Assembly (NCBI GenBank): GCA_012798695.1
Contig: JAAZMR010000122.1
Location: 1 to 36,615 of the forward strand
Source of the DNA: Bacillota bacterium
GTDB lineage: Bacteria; Bacillota; Limnochordia; DTU087
Direction of reading: 5' to 3'
Length of the DNA: 36,615 bases
Shown here: one piece after another, positions 27,099 through 34,364 of the stretch
How the letters are laid out: each line of letters starts with the position of its first letter
How positions within the stretch are numbered: position 1 is the stretch's first letter
Made by a program: the position numbers and the translations under genes
The notes under the pieces: generated by a model
Told to the model about the DNA's origin: nothing
Seen by the model: only the letters and a program-made list of their open reading frames with translations
Databases searched by the model: none

Positions 27099-27224
27099 TC
27101 ATGACCACTTGGCCGTAGCCAGCCACAGCCACCATGATTTGCTCCGCACCACCGAAAATGTGCCAATCGCCGCCATAACAGTCAACACCCACAGCGTCCA
27201 GGCAAGAAGTTTCCAGTAACCAAT
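27099..27224 (-). CDS. Possible small membrane protein (41 aa, ATT start)
   Basis: Between the flgJ stop and the terminator a 41-codon frame reads IGYWKLLAWTLWVLTVMAAI, then GTFSVVRSKSWWLWLATAKW. It is hydrophobic, rich in Trp, with one likely membrane span. The first codon would be ATT, directly behind AAGGGAGAGG and four codons after flgJ's TAA, so translation could be coupled. ATT starts are rare; internal GTG/TTG codons give about 27 residues. It may be a chance frame in a trailer. No family is recognised. Confidence 0.3.
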   Translation of the reverse strand: MGYWKLLAWTLWVLTVMAAIGTFSVVRSKSWWLWLATAKWS

Positions 27225-27236
27225 TGTCCCTCTCCC

Positions 27237-27731
27237 TTATGTGGTAGAATCGGCTTTTCCCTTTTCCAGCAAGGATTGGTTCAATTGATCATATAGGCTG
27301 CTAGCAAGGCCTATATCACCTGACTCGGCCATCACCTTGGCCCACTGTTCATCCAGCATGCCACGGAATAGCTTCTCTGCTTGGCTTGTTCGCAACATAC
27401 CTTCTCCCCGTGGGATGGTGCGCTGCATGGCGGAGATCATCTGATTAAGAAGCAGTGCTTCTAGATCCAGAGCCGCTTGCCGAAGCTGTTCCTGCTGTTT
27501 GGCCAAACTCGTTGCTCGCTGCTCTGCCAGAGAAGTATCTCTCGCTAGACCGGTCTTGGCCTTGATGGTCCCCATCTGCTGATCTAGTCTCTCTTGCGTG
27601 ATTGTATCTAGAGCCTCGTGCAAATGGGCAGCAAAGGCTCCCGATACAGCATTATTCACAGCTCCTCCACCAGGCGGCCGTGATACCTGATTAAGATTTG
27701 AATTGACTGATCTCAAACCATCTATTTTCAA
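27237..27731 (-). CDS. flgJ: Flagellar rod-binding protein FlgJ (single-domain)
   Basis: The 164-residue protein has the rod-binding FlgJ domain in its second half: LEALLLNQMISAMQRTIPRG, then EKLFRGMLDEQWAKVMAESG and IGLASSLYDQL. It lacks the C-terminal muramidase domain found in gamma-proteobacterial FlgJ, as in many other phyla. FlgJ caps the growing rod in the periplasm and helps it pass the peptidoglycan. It is the last clear gene of the flgFGAHIJ operon. Confidence 0.88.
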   Translation of the reverse strand: MKIDGLRSVNSNLNQVSRPPGGGAVNNAVSGAFAAHLHEALDTITQERLDQQMGTIKAKTGLARDTSLAEQRATSLAKQQEQLRQAALDLEALLLNQMISAMQRTIPRGEGMLRTSQAEKLFRGMLDEQWAKVMAESGDIGLASSLYDQLNQSLLEKGKADSTT

Positions 27732-27797
27732 TCTCTTCCGCTAGGCTAACTCCCAAATCAGCCTAGCCTACCTCCCTATCGTATAGGCCATGTGTTC

Positions 27798-29081
27798 CTA
27801 GATAATTTCAAGTTCACCATAGAGCGCACCCGACTCTTTGATAGCTTGAAGTATGGCGACAATGTCCCGGGGTGTCGCCCCAATGGCATTGAGCACATTG
27901 ACCAGATCTCCAATAGTGGCAGCTCCCGGCAACAGCATCAACTGCCCCTGTTCTTCCTCTACCGTCAATGTCTGTGTCTCTTTGATCACTGTCTCGCCCG
28001 CGGAGAAAGCAGGCGGCTGCACTACCTCATGCTGAGCACTAATGGTTACACTGAGATTGCCATGAGCTACTGCTACACTGGCGATCCTCACCGCCTGGCC
28101 GATGACTATCGTCCCGGTTCGCTCATTGATCACTACTCGGCCGGCAATATCTGGTGTCACCTGAATTTCTTCCACTTGAGCTAGAAACCCGATCATATCT
28201 TGCCGATAGGCCGCAGGTATATTGAGTAGTATGGAGCTGCTGTCTTGGGCTTCTGCCGTATCAGGTCCGAAATGTCGGTTGATCTCCCTGACGGTGCGAG
28301 AAGCCGTAGTAAAATCTGCTGTATGCAAAACCAAAGTCAGCCTGCCATCTTCAGTAGGCAGTACATCTCCGGGTATCTCTCTTTCCACTATGGCGATTCC
28401 AGGCCCTCTAGCTATGGTGGGATGGTTTTTCTGAGCCTGATCGCGGCCGCTCCGCACATTGAATCCCCCGATTGAAAGCGGCCCCTGGGCCACTGCATAG
28501 ACTTGGTTGTCTGCACCCTGCAAGGGGGTTTGGAGCAGGAATCCACCCTGTAAACTCTTGGCATCGCCAATAGATGACACTGTTACATCCAGGCGATCAC
28601 CAGATCGAGCAAAAGCGGGTAGGTTAGCTGTCACCATCACTGCCGCTATGTTCCGGGAACGCAGGTCCTGGGGATCAACGGTCACACCAAACCTAGTCAA
28701 CATGTTGGCAACCATCCGCACACCAGCACCTTTACCATCACCGGTCCCATCTAGGCCGACCACCAAGCCCAAGCCCGTAAGCTGATTTTCTCTGATCCCA
28801 TCAAAGCGAGCAATATCCTTGAGCCGCACACTGGGCTGTACCAAAGGCTGCTCACTTACTGGAGGTATGGTCGGTATTGCCACCAGATCACCGGTATCCT
28901 CGCCCTTTAGCTCCATTTCTCCTATTTCCCTATGATCCTCTGTGACTTCACTAGAGGGAAGTTCAAGTGGGGCCTCTACTACCTGCCCATCGGCTTGTAC
29001 TCCTATGGATAAACCCGCAACTAAGCTGCTCATAGTCACGAGCAAGACCACGATCTGTATAGAACCTCGACGAGTCATCAC
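27798..29081 (-). CDS. flgI: Flagellar P-ring protein FlgI
   Basis: FlgI builds the P-ring in the peptidoglycan layer. The 427-residue protein has a signal peptide (about 1-30), an extra acidic and proline-rich linker of about 55 residues not found in E. coli FlgI, then the classic core beginning VRLKDIARFDGIRENQLTGLG and VVGLDGTGDG. Other landmarks are TLLQ-like QTPLQGADNQVYAVAQGPLS and the C-terminal VLNAIGATPRDIVAILQAIK. It starts at GTG 29081 or the adjoining ATG 29078. P-rings are normally present only in diderm bacteria. Confidence 0.95.
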   Translation of the reverse strand: MMTRRGSIQIVVLLVTMSSLVAGLSIGVQADGQVVEAPLELPSSEVTEDHREIGEMELKGEDTGDLVAIPTIPPVSEQPLVQPSVRLKDIARFDGIRENQLTGLGLVVGLDGTGDGKGAGVRMVANMLTRFGVTVDPQDLRSRNIAAVMVTANLPAFARSGDRLDVTVSSIGDAKSLQGGFLLQTPLQGADNQVYAVAQGPLSIGGFNVRSGRDQAQKNHPTIARGPGIAIVEREIPGDVLPTEDGRLTLVLHTADFTTASRTVREINRHFGPDTAEAQDSSSILLNIPAAYRQDMIGFLAQVEEIQVTPDIAGRVVINERTGTIVIGQAVRIASVAVAHGNLSVTISAQHEVVQPPAFSAGETVIKETQTLTVEEEQGQLMLLPGAATIGDLVNVLNAIGATPRDIVAILQAIKESGALYGELEII

Positions 29082-29114
29082 ATTTCCACCTTCCCCTCAT
29101 CCGGTGGCCGGTAA

Positions 29115-29732
29115 TCAGAAGATCCAGTTAAGGATCTGAGTCAGTATGCCTGGTTTTTGCTGGGCTCTCAATGAACCCGACCCCTGATAGGAAATACTAG
29201 CATCGGAAATATAGTTGGATAGAATCGTATTATCTGCCGCGATATCTTGGGGCCGAACAATTCCCCTCACGATTATCTCTTGATTCTCCCGGTTGACAAC
29301 CAGACTCTGGTGTCCCTCAATCACCAGGTTGCCATTGGGCAGCACCTCTACCACCTGGCTGGTCATCCGAGCTGAGAGGCTGCCTCCCTGTACATTCTTG
29401 CCGCCAACTCTGTGCCCATCGCTCGCTCCGGCCTTGGCCAGAGGAATAAAGTCCAATACACCTAAACCCGGCCCTAATTCCACTGATGCATCTTTACCAG
29501 TGGATGTCTCTGCCGATTGACTTGCTTGAGTACGTTCTACAATAATAATGGTGACTAAATCACCCACTTGGCGAGCTTTGGTATCCACGAAAATGGAACT
29601 CTGGTTATCCTGCCAGAGAGAGGCCGCCAGGGAAACACCTGTAACTGTCAGACAGATAAGTATTGCCACAAGTCCCCACCCAAACAATCGGTAACGATTC
29701 CCATGCTCATGCTCCAAGGTATTTATGTTCAT
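29115..29732 (-). CDS. flgH: Flagellar L-ring protein FlgH without a lipobox
   Basis: FlgH forms the L-ring that opens the outer membrane for the flagellar rod. The 205-residue protein has the family core: SIFVDTKARQVGDLVTIIIVE, SLSARMTSQVVEVLPNGNLV, EGHQSLVVNRENQEIIVRG and VRPQDIAADNTILSNYISDA. The N-terminus has a hydrophobic segment ending VSLAASLW, which fits signal peptidase I. There is no Cys at the expected lipidation site; the only Cys is inside the hydrophobic run. Proteobacterial FlgH is a lipoprotein, so anchoring must differ. ATG 29732 follows AAAGGAGG. Confidence 0.94.
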   Translation of the reverse strand: MNINTLEHEHGNRYRLFGWGLVAILICLTVTGVSLAASLWQDNQSSIFVDTKARQVGDLVTIIIVERTQASQSAETSTGKDASVELGPGLGVLDFIPLAKAGASDGHRVGGKNVQGGSLSARMTSQVVEVLPNGNLVIEGHQSLVVNRENQEIIVRGIVRPQDIAADNTILSNYISDASISYQGSGSLRAQQKPGILTQILNWIF

Positions 29733-29823
29733 GTCGGCCCTCCTTTGCTTATTTCCGAAAGGCGCATATCCAAAGAGCGCCCAGAAGACCCACTCACTTC
29801 ACTAAAACAGCACGATAGCCTGC

Positions 29824-30873
29824 CTACTTGCCAGTGTGGAGCTCCAGCTGTACCACACCCTTACCCTTGATACGGGCCTGGATCTCCTTGTGGGACTCGG
29901 CATTCTCTACCCGGATCAGGTCTCCCAAGGCCCCACTCTGTAACGCGATGCCGAGGGTCTTAATTGCAATAGTCCCCGATACAGCTTCAATTACAACTTG
30001 ATCTCCGATTCGAATAGTTACCGGTGCAGCAACATCATCTGCCCTAATGGGCTCACCCTGCATGATGGTTCTCTGTGTCTCCAAACCGACTACCGCGGCT
30101 GGCTCTAAGAATGCATCCTTAGGGGGAGAAGTATCTAAGATCGCCTTTTGCACGGCTTCCGGCTGAATGGTACTCCCCGCCTGGATATCGCAAACCGCTA
30201 TTACTATCGGCTTTTTGGGCTGCAATTGGATCCTCACCTGTATGGTACGATACCGTTGACCATCGACATAGACCCCTACACTGACACGGTAGCTGCCTGG
30301 CCCCAGCGGTGGAGCCTCAAACCGCAATTCCAGCTCACCCAAAGGCACGACCAAGGGCAAAGCATCACCTGCCTCTACCCCTATGTGAAAGTCTGCTCCC
30401 GCCTGCTCTGTTAAATGCTCGAGCACTACCGCGCATACCATGGTCTTGGTAACCTCTTGTGTGGCACAACTCACCCTGACTACTCCTCCCGGTGGAGGAA
30501 TCAGTACAACTGTACTGGGATGGATCCCGGCTTGACGTAAGCGTACCTCAACATGGCCTACCGCGATCTGCCGTGAATTCCCGGGAAGCGGAGCCCTTCC
30601 TACATAGATCTCGTTCAGCTCCGGTGATGTTGTCTGATCTTCTCTGGTCATATGATAATCTATCTCTGCTATTTCACCGAGAGTGATGGCCGTCCCCACA
30701 ACTTCCGCTTCAGGCAACAAGGTAATGGTAGCCAGGGGCGGAGTGGTGGCTGATAGAGATCTGGCAAAAACCAAACTCATAGCCACAATTGCTGCAGCTG
30801 CTATCACGAGACCCATAATGGTATCCCAGATAGAGTGGTTGTTTGGACCTCGGTTCCATCTCCTATCCTCCAC
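29824..30873 (-). CDS. flgA: Flagellar basal-body P-ring assembly chaperone FlgA
   Basis: FlgA is the periplasmic chaperone for FlgI assembly. The protein has a membrane segment (about 20-40), then SAF-type domains: ITLGEIAEID, YVGRAPLPGNSRQIAVGHVE, KKPIVIAVCDIQAGSTIQPE, TQRTIMQGEPIRADDVAAPV and a C-terminus with VSGTIAIKTLGIALQSGALGD and IRVENAES. GTG 30873 follows AGGGGG by about ten bases and is preferred over 30927. At about 349 residues it is longer than E. coli FlgA (219). It sits between flgG and flgH. Confidence 0.88.
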   Translation of the reverse strand: MEDRRWNRGPNNHSIWDTIMGLVIAAAAIVAMSLVFARSLSATTPPLATITLLPEAEVVGTAITLGEIAEIDYHMTREDQTTSPELNEIYVGRAPLPGNSRQIAVGHVEVRLRQAGIHPSTVVLIPPPGGVVRVSCATQEVTKTMVCAVVLEHLTEQAGADFHIGVEAGDALPLVVPLGELELRFEAPPLGPGSYRVSVGVYVDGQRYRTIQVRIQLQPKKPIVIAVCDIQAGSTIQPEAVQKAILDTSPPKDAFLEPAAVVGLETQRTIMQGEPIRADDVAAPVTIRIGDQVVIEAVSGTIAIKTLGIALQSGALGDLIRVENAESHKEIQARIKGKGVVQLELHTGK

Positions 30874-30930
30874 CGAACTCGACCCCCTAGCTTTCCAGAT
30901 AACCGTCTCGTGTCTTCTGGGGCTCAATCA

Positions 30931-31719
30931 TTAGCGCCTCAAGTTATTGGCTGTTTGTAACATATCGTCCGAAGCCTGAATGGCCTTGGAATTGGTTTCA
31001 TAGGCCCTCTGGGCTACGATCATATTCACCATTTCCTCAACTACTTGAACATTAGACATCTCTACATAACCCTGAGCAATGGCACCAAACCCATCCAGCC
31101 CCGGAGTACCTTCAATCGGTTCTCCCGAGGCTGCCGTCTGGCCTAATAGGTTTCTTCCCATACTTTTTAAGCCGGCAGGGTTGACAAAGCGAGCTAACTG
31201 AATCTGACCTAAAGAGGTAGGTTCATTCTCTCCCGCGTTCAAGACAGATACAGTACCATCAGTACCGATACTCATACTAACAGCATTTTCGGGGATCACG
31301 ATCTCTGGTTCGAGAGGGAACCCATCTGATGTAACCAAACGCCCTTCCCCATCCTGCTTGAAAGACCCATCCCTAGTATAGGAGATGGTGCCATCGGGCA
31401 TCAGTACCCGAAAAAACCCTTCCCCTTCTATGACGAGATCCAAGGGGTTGTCCGTCTGGCGGAATCCTACCTGTGTGAAGATTTTCTGAGTAGCAACCGG
31501 TCGTACCCCATGGCCTAATTCGATACCAGTTGGGATCTGGGCACCGGCATTAACTGGGGTACCTGCATAGCGGACTGTCTGGTAAAGTAAATCTTGAAAA
31601 TCCACTCGGCTCTTCTTGAACCCGGCCGTGTTGACATTAGCCAGGTTGTTGGCGATGGTGTCAATATTGAACTGCTGACCCACCATGCCTGACGCGGCGG
31701 TCCATAGAGAACGCATCAT
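30931..31719 (-). CDS. flgG: Flagellar distal rod protein FlgG
   Basis: The 262-residue protein is the normal FlgG length. It opens [20 protein letters not shown] and [20 protein letters not shown], then [18 protein letters not shown], and closes [20 protein letters not shown] followed by [15 protein letters not shown], all standard rod/hook protein landmarks. The start is ATG 31719 behind GGGGAGGAC. The start at 31764 would add 15 unrelated residues. FlgG forms the distal rod that crosses the P- and L-rings, and fits the genes around it. The leader before it can form competing RNA folds. Confidence 0.95.
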   Translation of the reverse strand: MMRSLWTAASGMVGQQFNIDTIANNLANVNTAGFKKSRVDFQDLLYQTVRYAGTPVNAGAQIPTGIELGHGVRPVATQKIFTQVGFRQTDNPLDLVIEGEGFFRVLMPDGTISYTRDGSFKQDGEGRLVTSDGFPLEPEIVIPENAVSMSIGTDGTVSVLNAGENEPTSLGQIQLARFVNPAGLKSMGRNLLGQTAASGEPIEGTPGLDGFGAIAQGYVEMSNVQVVEEMVNMIVAQRAYETNSKAIQASDDMLQTANNLRR

Positions 31720-31730
31720 AAGCTTGTCCT

Positions 31731-31855
31731 CCCCAAGCACTGCACGAAGCTGGGGAATATCCACTGTATCCTAAGCTGCTTCCATCGCTCCACAGCTCTG
31801 GGCCTCTGCCTTGCAGTCCTGCCCTCTGGATTCATATCCCCAATCGTGCAGCTTC
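31731..31855 (-). promoter_or_regulatory. flgF-flgG leader with two competing RNA folds
   Basis: In the 146-base gap, the 31834-31854 segment can pair with 31735-31760 (core TGCACGA with TCGTGCA, plus GGGG with CCCC) to close a long stem-loop. Alternatively CCCCAGC at 31749-31755 can pair with GCTTGGGG at 31731-31738, burying the first half of the flgG Shine-Dalgarno GGGGAGG. The two folds share bases and cannot coexist. This is the form of a translational switch, but no ligand class is recognised. Confidence 0.45.
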
Positions 31856-31865
31856 ATTATTTTGT

Positions 31866-32630
31866 TTAGACATTCAACTCATTCACTAGTTTTCCCAGCG
31901 TTTCATCAGCGGCCCTTACCGCCCTCTGGTTAGCCTCATATGCCCTCTGGACATTGATCAGCTTCACCAATTCCTGGACTGTGTTGACATTTGATTGCTC
32001 CAACTGTCCCTGTATAGTTACAAACTCAGCTGGCATGAAGGCACCAGCTTCCGGTAAGGCCACAAAATATTGCCCTGCTTCCCGCTGCAGCATCTCAGGT
32101 GCTTGAAAGGCTGTAATCAGCAGCCTGTCCACTAGTATATCATCCACATAGACAAAACCATCTTGATCAATAATCATCTTGGTCCCATCAACCCGAATAG
32201 GGCCCTGCAGACCGAGAACCTGGTGCCCGCTGGCATTCACCAATTCACCATTGGTATTTAGCTGAAATGCTCCATTGCGGGTATAGCGTTGACCATCTCC
32301 AACAGCTAAAGTAAAAAACACATCTGGCTCTAGTAAAGCTACATCGAAGGGATTATCAGTCTGCCGCAAAGCTCCTACAGCAAAATTCGTGTAAGTACCA
32401 TCAACTGCCGCTCCTATCCCCAGTTCCCCGAGGGCAGCCCTCTCGGCATCTACACCTGAAACGATTTTCTCTACCCGTTCAATTAATAGAGCCGGAAAAG
32501 CCCGCTGGACAGTACCTGAGGAGCGAAACCCGGGTGTGCTGGCATTAGCCAAATTATTAGCCACAACATCCATCTGATGCAACCCGACAAGCATACCAGT
32601 TGCTCCGGTATAAAGCCCTCTTAACAGCAA
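31866..32630 (-). CDS. flgF: Flagellar proximal rod protein FlgF (FlhO-type)
   Basis: The 254-residue protein is FlgF/FlhO, a rod protein of the flagellar basal body. Landmarks are [54 protein letters not shown] and the C-terminal QLEQSNVNTVQELVKLINVQ with RAYEANQRAVRAADETL. TTG 32630 with AGGAGG five bases before is preferred, because FlhO proteins begin with (M)LRSLY; GTG 32636 is the alternative. In Bacillus flhO and flhP lie after spoIIID and mbl, so the position here next to spoIIID is conserved. It heads the flg operon. Confidence 0.92.
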   Translation of the reverse strand: MLLRGLYTGATGMLVGLHQMDVVANNLANASTPGFRSSGTVQRAFPALLIERVEKIVSGVDAERAALGELGIGAAVDGTYTNFAVGALRQTDNPFDVALLEPDVFFTLAVGDGQRYTRNGAFQLNTNGELVNASGHQVLGLQGPIRVDGTKMIIDQDGFVYVDDILVDRLLITAFQAPEMLQREAGQYFVALPEAGAFMPAEFVTIQGQLEQSNVNTVQELVKLINVQRAYEANQRAVRAADETLGKLVNELNV

Positions 32631-32793
32631 CTCCACCTCCTCTCTCTCGGATCCATATGCTCAATTGGCCATCTAATACCTGTTTATCTAACTCTGAGTG
32701 TTCGACTTCACCCCATCAAGACCACCCCAGCTGCGGAGGGGCTTGTCTAGACAGTACCTATGTTTTCTACATTCATATGGGAAGTCCTTCCTG

Positions 32794-32832
32794 CTCACTG
32801 AGCAAAGGGGACCAGTCAGTGAGAGTTTTTCT
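32794..32832 (+). terminator. Plus-strand terminator-like hairpin between spoIIID and flgF
   Basis: CTCACTGA pairs with TCAGTGAG (8 bp, 14-base loop) and is followed on the plus strand by AGTTTTTCT. On the minus strand no T tract follows. It would stop antisense transcription, although no plus-strand gene is present; on the minus strand it may act as an mRNA hairpin. Confidence 0.4.
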
Positions 32833-32844
32833 ACTACTTCCAAA

Positions 32845-33105
32845 TCAAGAAATCTGGCGCTGTTTTCTGTATTTCTTTTTGGTGGCTTCTCCACCCCGGA
32901 TATGCCGCTCAGCCTTGTTTTGCTCCAGGACTTTTTTCACCTGCAAGGCAAGCTCCTCACTAATACGCGGCAAACGCTCGGTCATGTCTTTATGTACAGT
33001 ACTCTTGCTAACCCCAAATACCCGGGCAGCTTGTCGTACGGTAGCTTGAGTGCTGACTATGTAACTACCGATCTCTAGCACTCGCTTACGAATGTAATCC
33101 CTCAT
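32845..33105 (-). CDS. spoIIID: Sporulation transcriptional regulator SpoIIID
   Basis: SpoIIID is the DNA-binding regulator that modifies sigma-E and sigma-K gene expression in the mother cell during sporulation. The 86-residue reading from ATG 33105 begins MRDYIRKRVLEIGSYIV and matches the Bacillus protein nearly end to end: helix-turn-helix VRQAARVFGVSKSTVHKDMT, ERLPRIS and the basic tail RHIRGGEATKKKYRK. A longer reading to 33195 is unlikely because GGGGGGACCGGGAG precedes the ATG. A sigma-E-like promoter lies upstream. This gene is diagnostic of endospore-forming Firmicutes. Confidence 0.97.
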   Translation of the reverse strand: MRDYIRKRVLEIGSYIVSTQATVRQAARVFGVSKSTVHKDMTERLPRISEELALQVKKVLEQNKAERHIRGGEATKKKYRKQRQIS

Positions 33106-33136
33106 CTCCCGGTCCCCCCCACGGGTTTTTAGTTCA

Positions 33137-33164
33137 TGTATATGCGTAGGTACCGGGGATATAA
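33137..33164 (-). promoter_or_regulatory. Sigma-E-like promoter for spoIIID
   Basis: The minus strand shows TTATATC (33158-33164) and CATATACA (33137-33144) with 13 bases between, resembling the sigma-E boxes (ATATT-type -35 and CATACA-type -10). The deduced start lies about 25 bases before the spoIIID ATG. spoIIID is sigma-E dependent in Bacillus, which raises its likelihood. Confidence 0.4.
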
Positions 33165-33198
33165 CCTGAGGGATGCTCTTACTCACCAGCGACATAGC

Positions 33199-33247
33199 AA
33201 AAACGCGAGACTCTCAAAGCAAGAATGTTTGAGACAAACTCGCGTTT
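33199..33247 (-). terminator. Long-stem terminator after the spoIIQ-like gene
   Basis: AAACGCGAG pairs with CTCGCGTTT (9 bp), enclosing TCTCAAA with TTTGAGA (7 bp). On the minus strand five T residues, part of the stem, are followed by GC. It separates spoIIQ from spoIIID, so the two are transcribed independently. The reverse strand also ends in TTTCT, so it could work in both directions. Confidence 0.8.
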
Positions 33248-33338
33248 CTATCGGTAATCAAACCATCAAAACGAGTTGGTTTTAAAGCTTACTTTCTAGT
33301 ATTTGCGACTATGCCGGAGCCACAGCCATGCAGCGCGA

Positions 33339-34265
33339 TCAAGGTAAATACATACGGGGTTCCAAGGGTGTATTCCCCTGGCGAATCTCGAAAAGCAAAC
33401 GGCCATTTTGACTGTTTTCACTCGGTCCGACTGTACCGATCACCTGGCCGCGCTTCACCATATCTCCTTCTCGCACTCTTAACTGAGATAAACCTCTATA
33501 GATTGTCTCCCAACCATCACCGTGGTTAAGAATCACCGCTAAACCTTGAACTCTTTCACTTTGAATCTGTTGAACCCGTCCATCCATAACAGCCGAGACT
33601 GAGGCATTCGCAGAAGTAGAAAGCTCGATACCGGGATGAAACCTCCAATCTCGATAGATAGGATGTCTTACCCAGCCATAGCCCACCGTGACCTGTCCCT
33701 GGGCGGGCCACAGCATGTTGATCGGGTTCACTGGCGTGCGCGAGACTCCGGCATCGACCCTGGCTGGTATTTCGTCCTGGGAGCCCATAGAGATAGCTAT
33801 TGCCTCGATATCTGGTTCAGGAGCCGCGGCATCAATGGGAAAGAGCTCTGTCACGGGAGATCCTAATACTAGACGGCCCGAGAGTTCGCCACCGGCCTGT
33901 ACCTGTTCTTCCCGCTTGCTTTCATCCAGGGTGTAATGCAATTCGGAATCCATATCTAGACTGAACTCGTGTTCTTCATACGGTTCTTCGAAGGATTGCC
34001 GAAAGGAATACATCCTATAGATATAGTTGACTACACCCAATGCCATCACACCAATGATCACCAAGGCTGCCAGCCGCACCAACCCTCTGGTAACGACCTT
34101 CTGTCCAGAGGCGTGCCACCAGGCCCCCAACCATCGGCGCAGACCACCAACAGCATAATGGAGCACATTGCTGATGGTACTCCCCCAGCCAATCACCCTT
34201 ACCCAAGCCAACTTAAGTAACCGACCACCACTCACACCACTATTTTTTCTTGGTTGCTCATTCAT
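33339..34265 (-). CDS. spoIIQ: SpoIIQ-like LytM/M23 protein with degenerate active site
   Basis: From ATG 34265 (GGGAGG upstream) the 308-residue protein has a 62-residue basic cytoplasmic part, one membrane segment (about 63-83), and a C-terminal M23/LytM domain (about 195-308). The metal site is broken: HxxxD reads HPGIE, the distal HxH motif reads RLLFE, and the YxHL loop reads YRGL. SpoIIQ of Bacillus is also an inactive LytM protein that pairs with SpoIIIAH across the spore membranes. The position next to spoIIID and ywmB and a sigma-F-like promoter support SpoIIQ. A generic M23 protein remains possible. The long N-terminal cytoplasmic part is unusual. Confidence 0.78.
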   Translation of the reverse strand: MNEQPRKNSGVSGGRLLKLAWVRVIGWGSTISNVLHYAVGGLRRWLGAWWHASGQKVVTRGLVRLAALVIIGVMALGVVNYIYRMYSFRQSFEEPYEEHEFSLDMDSELHYTLDESKREEQVQAGGELSGRLVLGSPVTELFPIDAAAPEPDIEAIAISMGSQDEIPARVDAGVSRTPVNPINMLWPAQGQVTVGYGWVRHPIYRDWRFHPGIELSTSANASVSAVMDGRVQQIQSERVQGLAVILNHGDGWETIYRGLSQLRVREGDMVKRGQVIGTVGPSENSQNGRLLFEIRQGNTPLEPRMYLP

Positions 34266-34293
34266 ACCTGCCACCTCCCTACAACCTCGCATC

Positions 34294-34324
34294 TAGCATG
34301 TCCCAGAAATTCTTTCCATATACA
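34294..34324 (-). promoter_or_regulatory. Sigma-F-like promoter for the spoIIQ-like gene
   Basis: On the minus strand TGTATA (34319-34324), 15 bases of spacer and GGACATGCTA (34294-34303) fit the sigma-F pattern (wGTATA, 15 bases, GGnnAnAMTw) except at two -10 positions. The deduced start is about 22 bases before ATG 34265. spoIIQ is sigma-F dependent in Bacillus. Confidence 0.5.
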
Positions 34325-34364
34325 CACAACACCCAGAAGGCACCCTTTGTTGATATTGCTTGCT

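Noticed and set aside
32662-32686. Sigma-D (flagellar) promoter before flgF
   Set aside because: TAAA and GCCAATTG are present, but the spacer is 13 instead of about 15 and the -10 is poor.
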